A DNA stretch of 64,000 nt from Chryseobacterium sp. POL2 (GCF_011058315.1 NZ_CP049298.1:2480001-2544000); one strand, 5' to 3'; numbered from the stretch's first letter, positions 24,350 to 33,170 are shown. Notes: generated by a model not told the origin, from the letters alone. Numbers and translations: made by a program.

Positions 24350-25786
24350 ATGAAAAAAACAATTAACAGGCGAGATTTCATGAAAGCAAGTTCTCTTGCA
24401 GGATTAGGATTGATTGTTCCCAATGACCCTTTAACTACACTTTATAATTTAAATCTTGATGGTAAAAATGCTGTTTTTCCCAAAGATTTTTTGTGGGGTG
24501 TAGCAGCTTCTGGACCACAAACGGAAAGTCGCGAAGGACGCGGTCGTAGCAATTGGGATGTATTTATAGACAATGTTGGCGGATCTGCCGACGGAACAAA
24601 CAATATGCGGAACACCGAATTTGAAAAACGTTATCTCGATGAATTCAAGATGTTAAGAGATGCTGGAGTAAAAGCTTTCCGTTTTTCTTTCTCTTGGCCA
24701 AGAGTGCAACCAGAAACACCTGGAAGTCCTAATGCAAAAGCTATGTCATATTATGATAAGTTAATAGATGCAATGCTAGAACACGGTTTGGAGCCCGTTC
24801 CAACTTTGTTTCATTGGGATATGCCACTATGGGCAGGTGATTTTCTTAAAAGGGATATCAGCGACAAAATGCAAGATTATGCTGATATTATGTCACGGTT
24901 AGTAGGAAGTAGAGCAAAGACCTGGCTGGCCTTTAACGAGCCGAGCGTTATTGCCGCATTCGGTTATGGGAAAGGAACTTTTGCGCCGGGGTATCATTCA
25001 AAAAAAACAATGGGTGCTGCGATTCATCACATTAATGTATCACAGGCAAAAATATTTGAAGCTGTGAGGTCGAATGTACCTGCCGTGAAAATTGCTTCGG
25101 CTTTTAATATTATGCCTTTTGAAGCTTTGTCCGGCAAAAAGGAAGATATTGATGCTGCTCATTTTGTTGATGTCCTTTGGAATCAGTCCTTTGCTGACCC
25201 AACTTATGGATTAGGTTATCCCGATTTAATAAAGCCATTTGTAGAGCCTTATATAAAGGACGGAGACCTAAATTTTATAGCTTCAAAACCAGATTTTTTT
25301 GGCGTTAATTTCTACTCGAGAACCTTTGTCAAAGCAGATAATGATAAACATTCAATACTTGGGACAATTCCTATTGCACCGCCATCAGAATTGGAAAAAA
25401 CTCAGGAATTTCCTTATGATCCTAACACATATACCAAAATATTATTGGATATAGATAAAAAATATGGTCAGCCAGATATCTTGGCAACAGAGTTTGGTTT
25501 TGCAATCGAGGAGGATAAGCCGATAAACGGTATTTTGAATGATCCACAACGTATCAAATATATCCAAGGGTATATCAAAGCTGCTCAAGAAGCAGTTAAG
25601 AAAGGAGTAAAACTCAAAGGCATGATGTATTGGTCTTCAACAGATAATTGGGAATGGACATTAGGTCTGAGTCACCATTTCGGCTTGATCCATATTGATA
25701 AAAATACCTTGGAGCGTATTCCAAAGAAAAGTCTTGAGTATTATGGGAAATGTATCAAGGTAAACGCTGCAGCGGATGTTAGATAA
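24350..25786 (+). CDS. Glycoside hydrolase family 1 beta-glucosidase with Tat signal
   Basis: 478 residues. The N terminus carries a twin-arginine signal (NRRDFMKASSLAGLGL), uncommon for GH1, so the enzyme is probably exported folded. The GH1 barrel shows FLWGVAASGPQTE, acid/base Glu in AFNEPS (near 197), nucleophile Glu in LATEFGF (near 381, where most GH1 enzymes have ENG) and the closing YWSSTDNWEW / FGLIHIDKNTLERIPKKS segment. Hydrolyses beta-glucosides or related glycosides. It lies 26 nt behind the GH3 gene, in one transcript. Confidence 0.92.
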   Translation: MKKTINRRDFMKASSLAGLGLIVPNDPLTTLYNLNLDGKNAVFPKDFLWGVAASGPQTESREGRGRSNWDVFIDNVGGSADGTNNMRNTEFEKRYLDEFKMLRDAGVKAFRFSFSWPRVQPETPGSPNAKAMSYYDKLIDAMLEHGLEPVPTLFHWDMPLWAGDFLKRDISDKMQDYADIMSRLVGSRAKTWLAFNEPSVIAAFGYGKGTFAPGYHSKKTMGAAIHHINVSQAKIFEAVRSNVPAVKIASAFNIMPFEALSGKKEDIDAAHFVDVLWNQSFADPTYGLGYPDLIKPFVEPYIKDGDLNFIASKPDFFGVNFYSRTFVKADNDKHSILGTIPIAPPSELEKTQEFPYDPNTYTKILLDIDKKYGQPDILATEFGFAIEEDKPINGILNDPQRIKYIQGYIKAAQEAVKKGVKLKGMMYWSSTDNWEWTLGLSHHFGLIHIDKNTLERIPKKSLEYYGKCIKVNAAADVR

Positions 25787-25826
25787 GTTAAAACTAAATA
25801 ATAAAAACAATTTTAAATAAATTTTC

Positions 25827-26540
25827 ATGAAATCAATATTACTTTCATTACTTTTCTTGGGCACGGCAACATCTCTTTTTTCTCAGCAAAATAATGCAAA
25901 TGAAAACATAGATCCATCCAAGCCTACCAACTTATACACGCAGGTAAATGTGCAGGCTGAACTCAACTCTTACAAAGGGTTCAGTACATACGGAACGCGA
26001 CTTAATTTCCAATATGCCCTTAACCCAGATAATTTGATTCTTGCTGAGGTTCCTTTTCTGTATAATTCAGAAACAAAAAAGTTTGGCTTGTCGGATACCA
26101 GAGTCAGATATTTTAACGTGCAGAGAATGAACAGCAATAAGTTGTTTGCATTGGCTCCCTTTGTAGACATCTATATGCCTACAGGAAAGTCTGCTCACGG
26201 CTTGGGTGGGGGAACATGGTCTTTGTCAGCTGGTTTAATTGCTGGTTTGGGTTTTTCTAAAAATGTTTCTATGTTTCCGGGCGTAAGCTATGTGTATCTT
26301 ACCGAGAGTGGAAAAAGCGGGATGCAGATTCAGTCTAATGTAAGCTTGAAATTCAGTGATAATACGTTTGTATTTGTTAATCCAAGTGCAATGTTTATTA
26401 ACTCGGGTGTAACTTGGCAAGGCGAATTAGATGTTAATCAAATTATTATACAAAATAAACTCAAAGGTAATATCGGATGGTTGCCTAATTTTACGAATAA
26501 GGTAAACACTTTCAGAATTGGTGTTACTTTCTTTATGTAA
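25827..26540 (+). CDS. Outer membrane beta-barrel protein of the glycosidase operon
   Basis: 237 residues with a signal peptide (about 1-19) and alternating beta strands throughout (YTQVNVQAELNSYKGFSTYGTRLNFQY and onward), ending in FRIGVTFFM with a near-terminal Phe as in outer membrane barrels. It lies 40 nt behind the GH1 gene, so it is probably the porin-like entry or exit route for the glycosides. I cannot assign a family. Confidence 0.7.
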   Translation: MKSILLSLLFLGTATSLFSQQNNANENIDPSKPTNLYTQVNVQAELNSYKGFSTYGTRLNFQYALNPDNLILAEVPFLYNSETKKFGLSDTRVRYFNVQRMNSNKLFALAPFVDIYMPTGKSAHGLGGGTWSLSAGLIAGLGFSKNVSMFPGVSYVYLTESGKSGMQIQSNVSLKFSDNTFVFVNPSAMFINSGVTWQGELDVNQIIIQNKLKGNIGWLPNFTNKVNTFRIGVTFFM

Positions 26541-26768
26541 GTACTGAGTAAGGCCTTGGATATGCAAATAAAATTTACAAAAATGTAGCTTAACATAGTT
26601 GGAAATTTTGTTTGCATATCTAATTTTATTTAATTTAACTAAAATAATATGGTTGATACAATTTGGTTTGCCATTCTTTCACTTTATACTTAAATTGAAA
26701 ACGTCCGTCAAGTTGAGAAATGACACTATCCCATAAAGTGTGTAAGTTAAAAAGTTAGGGCTTGGATT
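26541..26768. other. Left flank of the insertion sequence with a gene scrap
   Basis: Holds a 9-bp inverted repeat ATATGCAAA (26560-26568) / TTTGCATAT (26611-26619), and on the minus strand a 31-codon open tail ending in TAA at 26635 (ISQLDGRFQFKYKVKEWQTK..., read from the insertion sequence edge). This tail looks like the C-terminal end of a protein cut by the insertion. The left terminal repeat of the insertion sequence starts at 26729. Confidence 0.4.
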
Positions 26769-28080
26769 TTATAATCTGAGCCTTTTGTCAAAAATAATCA
26801 TAAATTGGTTTAAAACAATTCCCCAATTGTGAATAAGCATTGTCCACTTCTTAGTAGATTCTTTGAGAGCTAAATAAACAGATTTCAACACGGCATCATC
26901 GGTAGGGAAAGACATTTTGTTTTTGGTATACTTTCTGATTTTCCCATTCAGATTTTCAATGAGATTAGTGGTATAAATGATTTTTCGAATTTCAAGTGGG
27001 AATTCAAAAAAGACGGTTAATTCATCCCAATTGTTTTTCCCAGATTGAATAGCGTACAAATATTTACTTTCCCACTTGGTTGCAAAATCTTCTAAAGCTG
27101 CTTTTGCAGCATCTTTGTTAGGTGCTGTATAAATGTGTTTCATGTCGGCAGAAAATTCTTTTCTATCCTTCCAGACTACATATTTACAAGCGTTCCTGAT
27201 TTGATGAACCACACAAATTTGAGTTTGAGATTCAGGGAAAACCGAGCGAATAGTCTGAGTAAAACCATTAAGATTATCAGTAGCTGTAATCAAAATATCC
27301 TCAACTCCACGAGCTTTTAAATCCGTTAAAACATTCATCCAAAAACTGGAAACTTTCGTTTTTTCCAAGCCACATACCAAGAACATCTTTTCGTCCTTCT
27401 CGGTTTAATCCAACGGCTAAGTAAATGGTTTTGTTGATGACTTTTGAGTTTTCTCTGACTTTAAAAACTATTCCATCCATCCAAACAATAAGATACAAAT
27501 CGTCTAACGGTCGGTTTTGCCAAGCAACTACTTCATTGGCAACAGCACTAGTAATTCTGGAAATGGTGGAGGTAGAAACATCAAAATCATACATTTCTTT
27601 AATCTGTTCTTCGATATCCGAAACGCTCATTCCTTTAGCATAAAACGAGATGATGATGTTCTCCAAACCATCAATAATATTGTGTCTTTTGGGAACTAAG
27701 GTGGGTTCAAAACTACCTTCACGGTCTCTGGGAACTTTAATCTCCGATTCTCCAAATGAGGATTTTATTTTCTTAGTTCCATGTCCGTTTCGGTAATTTC
27801 CACTTAATGTTTTTTCGTGTTTTTCATTGTCCAGATGGCTGTCTAATTCAGCATCTAGCATATGTTCTACTGCTTTTTTGTGCAGTTCTTTGAAAAAAGT
27901 GGTTAAATCTTCTCCATTCTTAAAGGACTTGTAAAAATCCTTGTTGTTTAATAATTCTTCTTTGTCGATCATAACTATGTAATGTTTAAAAATAGTAAAA
28001 AGTTATTTCCGAAAAATTATTTGAGCTTTGAGGGCTCATAATTTTTCAGAATAACTTTTCAACTTACACAGTTAGTGGGA
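26729..28080 (-). mobile_element. IS256-family insertion sequence
   Basis: About 1352 bp bounded by imperfect 28-bp terminal inverted repeats: 26729-26756 and 28053-28080, matching in 24 of 28 positions (outer TCCCA, inner AAGTT core). It carries one mutator-type transposase gene on the minus strand, which is frameshifted. The 8 bases on each side do not match, so no target duplication is visible; the copy is old, or recombined. It landed between the glycosidase operon and the histone-like gene. Confidence 0.85.
26769..27972 (-). pseudogene. IS256-family transposase, frameshifted
   Basis: Two overlapping frames together make a full-length (about 400-residue) mutator-type transposase. The N-terminal frame (27301-27972) has the first catalytic Asp in VWMDGIVFKV. 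The C-terminal frame (26769-27386) has the second Asp in ATDNLNGF and the Glu in [13 protein letters not shown]. The coding sequence around 27348-27353 reads AGTTTCC where an intact gene would read AGTTCC (giving NESSSFWMN), so one inserted base near 27350 breaks the frame. IS256 elements do not normally use programmed frameshifting, so this copy is probably inactive. Confidence 0.85.
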
Positions 28081-28462
28081 CGCTACCAAATAAATGCAAT
28101 TACGCTTAAAACTGTAATTGATAAATATAAACTCAAGTTGTCAGTGATGATGCTCACTCTTATTTCCTATTTGTAATTAACTACTAATTGCGTATCGCAA
28201 TATACAATAATCTAACCCCAAGCTTTGTCCATCTGTTCATCAGTGAATACTTCTGTCACCTTCATATATTTATCTAAAACAGCATCTTTTTTGATGTATT
28301 TTCTTCAAAACTAAATACAATAGCTTAATTTAAAATTTTATAAGTAGCTGTTAAATATTCCTAGAATTAATGATACATAAATATAATTGCTAATTAATAA
28401 ATTATTCATATTATGGTAATGTCAAATATGCATTTTTAGTTAACAAATAGTTACAATTCAAC
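27973..28462. other. Right flank of the insertion sequence, gene scraps only
   Basis: Contains the transposase promoter side, the right terminal repeat (28053-28080) and AT-rich DNA. On the minus strand a 30-codon open tail (28212-28304, ...DKYMKVTEVFTDEQMDKAWG then TAG) looks like the C-terminal end of a lost gene. A short hydrophobic frame (...LSLYLSITVLSVIAFIW) also runs into the insertion sequence edge. No intact gene seen. Confidence 0.4.
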
Positions 28463-28496
28463 AACAAAAAAGCCTTCAAAAACATGAAGGCTTTAT
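28463..28496 (-). terminator. Terminator of the histone-like gene
   Basis: AAAGCCTTC / GAAGGCTTT stem with an 8-nt loop, T run on the minus strand, 20 nt past the stop codon. Confidence 0.75.
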
Positions 28497-28516
28497 AACT
28501 AGAAAGATTCAAAAAA

Positions 28517-28693
28517 TTATTTTTTAGATTCTTCAACAGAAACTTTTCTGAATTCTTTGAATAATTTTGTTAATTCTAAAGCTGATTTTCTTGCTCTTGC
28601 TCCAGCAGCTTTGTTTCCTTTTTCTTCTTGTAAGCTAGCATCAGTTTTGAAAGCTTCGATTTCAGCATTGATCTTTTCAATAAGTTCTTTCAT
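28517..28693 (-). CDS. Histone H1-like (Hc1-type) DNA-binding protein
   Basis: 58 residues: MKELIEKINAEIEAF at the N terminus, then NKAAGARARKSALELTKLFKEF and the end RKVSVEESKK. The Lys/Ala-rich helical sequence is that of the small histone H1-like proteins common in Bacteroidota, which resemble chlamydial Hc1 and are thought to compact or organise DNA. It has its own promoter (28718-28748) and terminator, so it is transcribed alone. Confidence 0.88.
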   Translation of the reverse strand: MKELIEKINAEIEAFKTDASLQEEKGNKAAGARARKSALELTKLFKEFRKVSVEESKK

Positions 28694-28717
28694 TGTAAAT
28701 TATTTTAATTTGAGTGT

Positions 28718-28748
28718 CAAATATAGAATTTTGTTTGATTGTTCCCAA
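28718..28748 (-). promoter_or_regulatory. Promoter of the histone-like gene
   Basis: On the minus strand TTG (28746-28748), a 20-nt spacer, then TATATTTG (28718-28725): both elements of the flavobacterial consensus, 24 nt before the start codon. Confidence 0.6.
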
Positions 28749-28996
28749 TTTTTTTTCTAAAAAATGATGCCTCAATGCCTTATTTATAGTGTTTTTAATG
28801 AAAATGAGATTTTTTTAGATTCTATTTTTGAATTTTTTTTGAACTTTCAAGGTCTAGTTTTAAAAAATTGAGGTTTAAAGCCTGCTAAAATCTACTTTTA
28901 AAAATTAAATTCCACTTAAAAGTGATGACATATCTGGATAAATCTAGTTTTATTAATTTATAATCAAATCTAGGTATATTTAAAAAAAACAAAACA
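28749..28996. other. AT-rich intergenic stretch, nothing recognised
   Basis: Runs of A and T between the histone-like promoter and the end of the metallopeptidase gene. No open frame of note, and no clear hairpin terminator for the metallopeptidase gene was identified. Confidence 0.5.
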
Positions 28997-29854
28997 TTAT
29001 TTTAGCAAAGCATTGAAAGTATCTCCTTGACGGATATTGCCCGTATTATAACCCTTCATAAACCATTCCTTTCGTTGCGCAGAAGAACCGTGGGTAAAAG
29101 CTTCTTGATTGACATACCCGCTTGATCTTTTCTGGATGTTATCATCGCCAACAGCTTCGGCTGCGCTAATCGCGGATTCGATATCGCCAGGCTCCAGAAT
29201 TTTTTCGCGATTATCTGTTTGGCGTGCCCATAAGCCGGCATAAAAATCCGCTTGAAGCTCTGTAGCAACCGAAACACGATTTATTTCTGTTTCCGAATAG
29301 CGACCGCTTCGGCGCAATTGATCAACTTTTTGTGTCGTTCCTAATAATGTCTGTACATGGTGACCAACTTCGTGTGCCATAACATAGGCTATAGAGAATT
29401 CTGTTACTTGGGCACCAAATCTTTGTTGAAGCTCTTTAAAGAAGCTCATGTCCATATATATGGTTTCGTCAGCAGGGCAATAGAAAGGCCCCATGGCTGC
29501 TTGTGCAGTTCCACAGCCCGATCTTGTAACATCTTCGAAGAGCACTACATGTGGTTTTCTATAAGTCATACCGTTTTGTTGGAAAATTTCAGTCCAAGTT
29601 TGCTCTGTTTCGGCTGTTACCATTTCGACAAATTCGCGGATCTGTAGCTCTTGTGGGTTAAGCTGTCGTTGTTCTGTTGTCTGTTGGCTAGAGTTGACTG
29701 CAGTTCCTAAAATTGCAGAAGGGTCACCTCCCAAAAAGAAAACTATTGCCGCTATGATAAGCGTCCCCAAGCCGCCACCTACTATGAGCCCACCGCCTCC
29801 GCCGGAGCCCCGTCTGTCGTCAACCATGTCACTTCTATCTTTAGTCCATTTCAT
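28997..29854 (-). CDS. YpfJ-type neutral zinc metallopeptidase
   Basis: 285 residues. A cytoplasmic Arg/Asp-rich start and a glycine-rich stretch (RRGSGGGGGLIVGGG) precede one membrane helix (about 28-43); the rest is the zinc peptidase domain with AHEVGHHVQTLLG (HExxH, near 160) and the downstream ELQADFYAGLWA, whose Glu is a likely third ligand. Family: putative neutral zinc metallopeptidase (PF04228). Substrate unknown; catalytic residues are intact. Confidence 0.9.
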   Translation of the reverse strand: MKWTKDRSDMVDDRRGSGGGGGLIVGGGLGTLIIAAIVFFLGGDPSAILGTAVNSSQQTTEQRQLNPQELQIREFVEMVTAETEQTWTEIFQQNGMTYRKPHVVLFEDVTRSGCGTAQAAMGPFYCPADETIYMDMSFFKELQQRFGAQVTEFSIAYVMAHEVGHHVQTLLGTTQKVDQLRRSGRYSETEINRVSVATELQADFYAGLWARQTDNREKILEPGDIESAISAAEAVGDDNIQKRSSGYVNQEAFTHGSSAQRKEWFMKGYNTGNIRQGDTFNALLK

Positions 29855-29883
29855 ATTTTGTATATTTTCGGATAAAAATACAA

Positions 29884-29914
29884 AAAAAATGCAGGTGGAA
29901 ACCTACATTTTTTA
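29884..29914 (-). terminator. Terminator of the ribH operon
   Basis: AAAAATGTAGGT / ACCTGCATTTTT stem with a 4-nt loop and T run on the minus strand, about 150 nt past ribH. Confidence 0.65.
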
Positions 29915-29944
29915 TTATTCTAAGTATGTTGAAAATTGTTTTTT

Positions 29945-30045
29945 TAGCCCCGATTGTAGCATTTGTTTGAGCTCGTTGTAAAACTTGGAAAAGCTTTGGC
30001 TACAACAGCGAGTGCGGAAAGCGGGCCCCGCAGTCCTAATGAAGG
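29945..30045. repeat. GC-rich REP-like element
   Basis: A GC-rich patch in AT-rich DNA between ribH and its terminator. It contains an 11-nt near-palindrome GCGGGCCCCGC (30021-30031), the TGCGGAAAGCGGG stretch before it, and inverted arms TTGTAGC (29954-29960) / GCTACAA (29999-30005). It resembles dispersed GC-rich intergenic elements I recall from related genomes, but only one copy is visible here, so repeat status is unproven. Confidence 0.35.
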
Positions 30046-30067
30046 TGTAATGGTCTTGCTCCTTATT

Positions 30068-30550
30068 CTAAACCTTGTTGTTGAATTGTATCATTTTGAT
30101 GGCTGTTACGGCTGCTTCAACGCCTTTGTTGCCCAAAGAGCCGCCACTACGAGCGATAGATTGCTCTTTTGTGTCGTCTGTTAGGACGCAAAAGATAGCG
30201 GGTGTTTTGGTAAGGACATTGCAGTCTTTGATGCCATGCGCAACGGCAGAGCATACGTAGTCGAAATGTGGTGTTTCGCCACGAATAACACAGCCAATAG
30301 CAATAACCGCAGCAAAGCGGTTGGATTTGCACATTTGCATTGCTGCAAAACTTAATTCGAATGCGCCAGGAACATAAAAAACTTTGATGTTTTCTTTGCG
30401 AAGTCCTTCTTTTGCTAGAACTTCCAAAGCTGCATCGCGCATATTATAGGTTACAAAATCATTCCACTCCGAAACAACAATGCCGATAGAATATGTATCG
30501 GCATTTGATAAGTTAAGTGGCTTGTAATCCGAAAGATTAACTGTTGCCAT
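30068..30550 (-). CDS. ribH: 6,7-dimethyl-8-ribityllumazine synthase
   Basis: 160 residues of the lumazine synthase family, with IGIVVSEWND at the N terminus, VPGAFELSFAA in the active site, and GCVIRGETPHFDYV around the catalytic His. Condenses the ribityl-pyrimidine with dihydroxybutanone phosphate in the penultimate step of riboflavin synthesis. It sits 2 nt behind the YfgM-like gene in one operon. No FMN riboswitch is visible upstream. Confidence 0.95.
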   Translation of the reverse strand: MATVNLSDYKPLNLSNADTYSIGIVVSEWNDFVTYNMRDAALEVLAKEGLRKENIKVFYVPGAFELSFAAMQMCKSNRFAAVIAIGCVIRGETPHFDYVCSAVAHGIKDCNVLTKTPAIFCVLTDDTKEQSIARSGGSLGNKGVEAAVTAIKMIQFNNKV

Positions 30551-30552
30551 GT

Positions 30553-31257
30553 TTAGTAATATTTAGTCATTTCAATATAAGCATCAGACTGACCGTTGTC
30601 GTAATCTTGATACTTCTCATCGATCATTGCAAAGTATTTTTTAGCTTCTGCTTTTTTGTTTAGTGAAAGTGCTAACATACCTGCTTTTTTTGTAAAATAA
30701 TAAATGGTATAAGGATCTTTTGCGGTAGAAACTGCTTTGTCCATATTGCTCATTGCATCGTCGCTTCTGTTAAGATTTGCAGAGCAATCAGCCATTGCGC
30801 CATACTTCATCGCCATAAGCGTTTTGTTATCGCTGCTGAATTTATCTAGCATATCGTAAGCTTTTTGGAAATTTCCTTTTTTGAATTCGATAAGTCCTGC
30901 ATTGTAAGCTGCAAGTTTACCCGCGTCCGTTGCGGAATATTCGTTATAAGTTCCCATGAAACCTGGGTTAGCAGCGCTTTTGCCACCTAAAGCTAAATCG
31001 TTGTCGCCTTTTGAAAGGTTAGCTTGTGCTGTTAAAAAAGCTTTGGTTGCTTCTTCGTTTTTTGGACCAACGATAAATTGTTTGTATCCAAAAAATCCTA
31101 AAACAGCTAGGATAAGTACGATAAAAGCGATACCAATTGGTTTTGAATATTTTTCTAAACCTTGCTCCACGTTAAGAGCTTTTTGGTCTAAGTCTTTGAA
31201 AAATTCAACGGTTTCTTTTCCTTCCTGAATTTGTTTTTTATTTAAGTCTGCTGCCAT
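30553..31257 (-). CDS. YfgM-like membrane-anchored TPR protein
   Basis: 234 residues from MAADLNKKQ (upstream codons of the open frame look non-coding). A charged cytoplasmic start is followed by one membrane helix (about 43-62, GIAFIVLILAVLGFFGY) and a periplasmic TPR region with KGNFQKAYDMLDKF and repeated helices. The topology matches YfgM/ancillary SecYEG translocon proteins, where it may help hand over secreted proteins. Co-transcribed with ribH and probably apt. Confidence 0.8.
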   Translation of the reverse strand: MAADLNKKQIQEGKETVEFFKDLDQKALNVEQGLEKYSKPIGIAFIVLILAVLGFFGYKQFIVGPKNEEATKAFLTAQANLSKGDNDLALGGKSAANPGFMGTYNEYSATDAGKLAAYNAGLIEFKKGNFQKAYDMLDKFSSDNKTLMAMKYGAMADCSANLNRSDDAMSNMDKAVSTAKDPYTIYYFTKKAGMLALSLNKKAEAKKYFAMIDEKYQDYDNGQSDAYIEMTKYY

Positions 31258-31327
31258 ATTTTGTAAATATTCGAAATGCAAATTTAATGCTTTCTGTGTG
31301 ATATGCAAAAAAACTGAGTTTTATAGA

Positions 31328-31864
31328 TTAATATTTTAAAATTGAATAAATCTCTGCGTTAAATTTTTTAAGCTTTTCGGTTCCGTTCAACCCGTCAAGT
31401 TCTATTAAGAAACTGAATTGTGCTGGGATAGCGCCTTGTTTTTCTACAAGTTTTGCGGCGGCTTCTGTTGTGCCTCCAGTTGCTAAAAGATCATCATGGA
31501 TTAGTACACGTTGACCAGGTTTTAGTTGATCGGTTTTCATTTCAATTTCTGAATTTCCATATTCCAAATCGTAAATTTGTCCAATGAAAGGAGGAGGAAG
31601 TTTTCCTTTTTTACGAATTAATATAAACGGAACTTCCAGCGCAACCGCAATGGCAATGCCGAAAAGATAACCGCGACTCTCGATGCCACATACAACATCT
31701 ATTTTGCCTTTGCTGAATTCTACAAAGTCTTTGATAACTTCTTCATATAATTGAGGTTGAAGAAAAATGGGTGAAATATCTTTAAACTGAATGCCTTCTA
31801 TCGGGAAGTCAGGGATATTGTCGATGGTGTTTTCTAAATTTTGAATAAGCTCAGCAGATGCCAT
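31328..31864 (-). CDS. apt: Adenine phosphoribosyltransferase
   Basis: 178 residues with DFPIEGIQFKDISP near the N terminus, GIESRGYLFG, and the PRPP-binding loop VLIHDDLLATGGT. Converts adenine and PRPP to AMP in purine salvage. Follows the lipoprotein gene by 4 nt and precedes the YfgM-like gene by 70 nt. Confidence 0.95.
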   Translation of the reverse strand: MASAELIQNLENTIDNIPDFPIEGIQFKDISPIFLQPQLYEEVIKDFVEFSKGKIDVVCGIESRGYLFGIAIAVALEVPFILIRKKGKLPPPFIGQIYDLEYGNSEIEMKTDQLKPGQRVLIHDDLLATGGTTEAAAKLVEKQGAIPAQFSFLIELDGLNGTEKLKKFNAEIYSILKY

Positions 31865-31868
31865 TTAA

Positions 31869-33077
31869 TTATTGTTTTTTTGATGAATTTATTTTATAGC
31901 TTGTGATTTTCCAACCATTGGCTGTTGACTTAAGTCCATAGGTTACATTAAGTGATGTTGTGTTGCCATCTTTGTCCGTTACGTCGTAGTTGGCATTAAT
32001 TGTTGAAGTATTGTCTTTGGTAATGGGCGCCGAAACGGAGTTTACTTTAATATTTTTCACAGAGCCAAAGCCAGAATTTGGATTTGAGAATTTGTCATAA
32101 CTTCCCCATGCTGGATTTTCTGCGTTCTCGTAAGCTGCTTTAAGATTTTGAGAATTAAGATTGCTCAAGAATTTTGAAACCGTAGATTTTGGGTCACTGC
32201 TTACTTTTGGAGTCGATGGTGTGGAGGCTGTTGTGGTCGTTCCCGATGAATTGTCGGGACTTGTTGCTGTTGCGTCTGGATTATTAGGGTCAACCAAACT
32301 TGGATCAATAGGCTCCGTAGGTTCCGTAGTAACGGGCGCTTTTACTACCGCTCTAGGATTAAAATCGATTCCTGATTTTATCATTTGATAGACTTTCTTT
32401 GTTGTTTTTACGCTAACTTTTACTTCAAGTTTGTTATCGATAATACTTGCAACTGGTAAAGACGAATATTTCACAGTAAATCCGCGGAAATTATTATCCT
32501 GCATCATGTTTTTTGCAGTTTGTAGCTTGTTGCCATTGCTGAAAACTTCCAGTGTTGTTTCAAGTCCTGCTCCGGTAAATTCAATTTTTTCGCCATTTTG
32601 GTTAACCAACTGGGGGATTACTACAAAGGCTTTTGGACCATGGATGCTATCCGACATTGCGGGTTTTACAATAATATTAAGCGCGCTTGCAGCAACATCA
32701 TTTGGGTCAACTTCTGATACTTTGTCATCACCAAAGATATTCATCGTGCCTAATGATGGTGGCGCTGTACTGGACCAACTAATGTTATTCTTCTGTGCGA
32801 TTTCATCGGCCATTTTCATAATTTCGGGAACCTTTTTGCCGTTTAGCAATTTTCCTAAAGCCTCAATCTCTGCAACATCGCCATCCACATCAACACCGAA
32901 TGTTTTTAAAATATATAAAGCTTCATTGAATTTTATCTGCTGTAAGGTCGGCAACGAGGAAGTCATATCGTTTATACTTTCCTGAAATGCCTTTCTGTTG
33001 GCACCATCTACACTTGTTTTTTTACAAGACATTACAAGGAATAAACTTGCAAACAAAAGGTATCGAAAGAATTTCAT
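31869..33077 (-). CDS. Lipoprotein with a C-terminal DUF4878-like domain
   Basis: 402 residues starting at MKFFRYLLFASLFLVMSCKK, a lipoprotein signal with the acylated Cys near 18. A middle domain (about 40-260) is of unknown type. A Thr/Ser/Pro/Asp linker (about 270-310) leads to a C-terminal domain (PKSTVSKFLSNLNSQNLKAAYENA ... NGWKITSYKI), which resembles the NTF2-like DUF4878 fold. The longer open frame upstream (to 33410) reads through the divergent gene and is not used. First gene before apt. Confidence 0.75.
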   Translation of the reverse strand: MKFFRYLLFASLFLVMSCKKTSVDGANRKAFQESINDMTSSLPTLQQIKFNEALYILKTFGVDVDGDVAEIEALGKLLNGKKVPEIMKMADEIAQKNNISWSSTAPPSLGTMNIFGDDKVSEVDPNDVAASALNIIVKPAMSDSIHGPKAFVVIPQLVNQNGEKIEFTGAGLETTLEVFSNGNKLQTAKNMMQDNNFRGFTVKYSSLPVASIIDNKLEVKVSVKTTKKVYQMIKSGIDFNPRAVVKAPVTTEPTEPIDPSLVDPNNPDATATSPDNSSGTTTTASTPSTPKVSSDPKSTVSKFLSNLNSQNLKAAYENAENPAWGSYDKFSNPNSGFGSVKNIKVNSVSAPITKDNTSTINANYDVTDKDGNTTSLNVTYGLKSTANGWKITSYKINSSKKQ

Positions 33078-33170
33078 ATCTATGTTTTTTCTAGTTAGAT
33101 TTCTAATATACAAAATTGTTGTTAAATATCTACAATGCAATGTTTTGCATATAACAGACATGTTACAGCG

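Noticed and set aside
26721-28088. 8-bp target-site duplication of the IS256-family element
   Set aside because: The flanking octamers match in only 4 of 8 positions; a shifted TAGYGTC similarity overlaps the terminal repeats and is not convincing.
16826-28516. Integrated phage or integrative element
   Set aside because: No integrase, relaxase, capsid or repeat att pair was found; only one IS element and scattered decayed genes support recent change.
30546-31327. FMN riboswitch expected near ribH
   Set aside because: None of the conserved RFN elements are present; ribH is internal to an operon with apt and the YfgM-like gene.
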